Shown here in pieces: positions 63,985-64,000 of a DNA stretch of 64,000 nt (the stretch's first letter is position 1; the number at the start of each line of letters is the position of its first letter). The notes below the pieces were generated by a model. It saw only the letters and a program-made list of their open reading frames with translations, was not told the DNA's origin and did no database searches. The stretch is from Pontibacter ramchanderi (lineage in GTDB: Bacteria; Bacteroidota; Bacteroidia; Cytophagales; Hymenobacteraceae). A program made the translations under genes and the position numbers. The DNA lies in the NCBI RefSeq assembly GCF_002846395.1, contig NZ_PJMU01000001.1, positions 1,302,001-1,366,000 on the forward strand, given 5' to 3'.

Positions 63985-64000
63985 AATTTGAGAGTAAACC

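Noticed and set aside
1..64000. CRISPR arrays, tRNA and rRNA genes, and intact insertion sequences or prophage
   Set aside because: None seen on either strand: no regularly spaced repeats with unique spacers, no cloverleaf-type sequences and no transposase, integrase or phage structural genes.

Overview
The window looks like chromosomal DNA of a Bacteroidota member of the order Cytophagales, most likely Pontibacter or a close Hymenobacteraceae relative. The signs seen are type IX secretion (T9SS) sorting domains of both A and B kinds, a PorP/SprF partner, many small lipoproteins and outer-membrane barrels, promoters of the TAnnTTTG type and few strong Shine-Dalgarno sites. Most genes are moderately GC-rich and most spacers are AT-rich. 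The genus call is an inference.

Layout. 1-988 is AT-rich and without a supported gene. 989-8548 is a surface-protein pair: a 2178-residue modular T9SS type B protein and its PorP/SprF-like partner. 9146-16833 is mainly a copper/metal region (HMA chaperone, CopA ATPase, DUF305 protein, and an AraC regulator fused to a CxxC metal-binding-like domain) that encloses a five-PAS histidine kinase with a single-domain response regulator. 17107-32983 holds housekeeping and envelope genes: a DEAD-box helicase, an alpha/beta hydrolase, a T9SS type A protein divergent from a two-component system, lipoproteins, beta-barrels, a nucleoid-associated protein, a Spy-like chaperone, a sterol-desaturase-like enzyme, an HD phosphohydrolase, a 3D-domain protein, a TVP38 protein and a rhomboid protease. 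33249-51031 holds a GH3 lipoprotein, MsrA, a Nudix hydrolase, an SDR, an M28 peptidase, a head-GIN lipoprotein, a zinc peptidase, a sodium:solute symporter, Tex and a ceramidase-like lipoprotein. 51541-57624 holds a T9SS-secreted M36 metalloprotease, a tandem pair of paralogous lipoproteins and a Bcp-type peroxiredoxin. 57761-61310 is a three-gene glycosyltransferase operon (GT2, GT2, GT-C). 61482-63707 is an accessory block (methyltransferase, tail-anchored unknown protein, subclass B1 metallo-beta-lactamase) followed by a decayed second copy of the 3' end of the GT-C gene.

The signal that gene annotation does not explain is the word AGGTATAG/CTATACCT. It occurs more than 60 times by eye, where about two would be expected from base composition. 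It lies in genes and spacers on both strands, sometimes as inverted pairs (including a perfect 16-bp palindrome), sometimes inside terminator stems and sometimes spanning stop codons. The other notable points are the HMA-AraC fusion, the lipidated B1 metallo-beta-lactamase next to a duplicated gene end, complementary cysteine losses in neighbouring adhesin modules, and a short basic upstream ORF overlapping a His-tailed membrane protein.
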